A DNA stretch of 50,967 bases from an uncultured Bacteroidota bacterium (GTDB lineage Bacteria; Bacteroidota; Bacteroidia; Flavobacteriales; Flavobacteriaceae). The stretch covers positions 1 through 50,967 of the forward strand of contig CACGNO010000004.1 in the NCBI GenBank assembly GCA_902574335.1, read 5' to 3'. The position numbers were made by a program, and so were the translations under genes. Shown in pieces: positions 50,902 to 50,967 of the stretch. How positions within the stretch are numbered: the stretch's first letter is position 1; each line of letters starts with the position of its first letter. The notes under the pieces were generated by a model. The model was not told where the DNA came from, made no database searches, and was given only the letters and a program-made list of their open reading frames with translations.

Positions 50902-50967
50902 TTAAATCCATTGATCATTTGGGGCAGTTAAATCATCATTGACCTTTCCGGTATTTATTACTCCTCG
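50902..50967 (-). CDS. C-terminal end of a gene running off the right edge
   Basis: The minus-strand frame reads without stops from the window edge to a TAA at 50902, ending NTGKVNDDLTAPNDQWI. Only 21 residues are visible, with no family that can be named. It could be a true C-terminus or chance. Confidence 0.4.
   Translation of the reverse strand, partial: RGVINTGKVNDDLTAPNDQWI

Noticed and set aside
1-50967. tRNA or rRNA genes, CRISPR arrays, insertion sequences, prophage
   Set aside because: I looked for cloverleaf-type blocks, direct-repeat arrays, transposase or integrase frames and found none; gaps are too short to hide most of these.

Overview
The window looks like chromosomal DNA of a marine member of the Flavobacteriia (Bacteroidota). 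The DNA is AT-rich and densely packed. Few genes have a Shine-Dalgarno sequence, and several are preceded by the Bacteroidota -7 promoter element TAnnTTTG. Lineage-typical genes include the gliding lipoprotein gldH next to a class A penicillin-binding protein, a SPOR protein with HU-CCDC81-type domains, an Omp28-type lipoprotein beside a TlpA thioredoxin and a DUF6029 protein, DUF4920, DUF4838 and DUF6150. Many products carry signal peptides or lipoprotein signals. No rRNA, tRNA, CRISPR array, integrase, transposase or prophage gene was found, so this reads as core chromosome and not as a mobile island. Intergenic gaps are short and convergent genes often overlap, which fits a streamlined pelagic genome. 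Layout. 1-4500: a DUF4838 carbohydrate-active-type protein, two tandem related secreted proteins, and a pair of exported phosphatases (histidine phosphatase and HAD class C). 4563-7357: a run of closely spaced genes encoding a SOUL haem-binding protein, an alpha/beta hydrolase lipoprotein, a cytochrome b561-like four-helix protein and YceI. 7342-11957: an aquaporin and the secreted TlpA/DUF6029/Omp28 group, then an Smr-domain protein. 11968-15914: M28 peptidase, DinB, esterase and NTF2-like proteins. 15953-19800: an HGSNAT-like acyltransferase, PBP1A and gldH. 19806-27796: housekeeping (trhO, recA, plsC, trpS, SPOR, thioesterase, PqqB-like hydrolase, COG0523 GTPase, OsmC). 27875-30376: a six-repeat DUF6150 protein, small envelope proteins, and a small XRE regulator operon with a clear operator. 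30466-32764: menG/ubiE split by a frameshift in an A8 tract, a second methyltransferase and a PD-(D/E)XK nuclease. 32823-39649: small secreted proteins, a metallophosphoesterase, a surface beta-propeller lipoprotein, DUF4920, a nitroreductase and DoxX. 39682-43493: the most striking block, an SDR/acyl-CoA dehydrogenase/SDR/phosphotransferase operon resembling the ACAD10/11 and Lva systems that phosphorylate hydroxyacyl-CoAs. 43506-50967: an exported ADP-ribosylglycohydrolase-family lipoprotein, DUF1643, an esterase, MscS, a GH18 lipoprotein, an amidohydrolase, pterin carbinolamine dehydratase and the edge of a further gene. The points most worth a second look are the acyl-CoA kinase/dehydrogenase operon, the frameshifted essential-type menG gene with its slippery A8 run, the XRE operator that overlaps its own promoter, a COG0523 GTPase lacking the CxCC metal motif, the repeat protein, and a set of promoters that predict nearly leaderless mRNAs.
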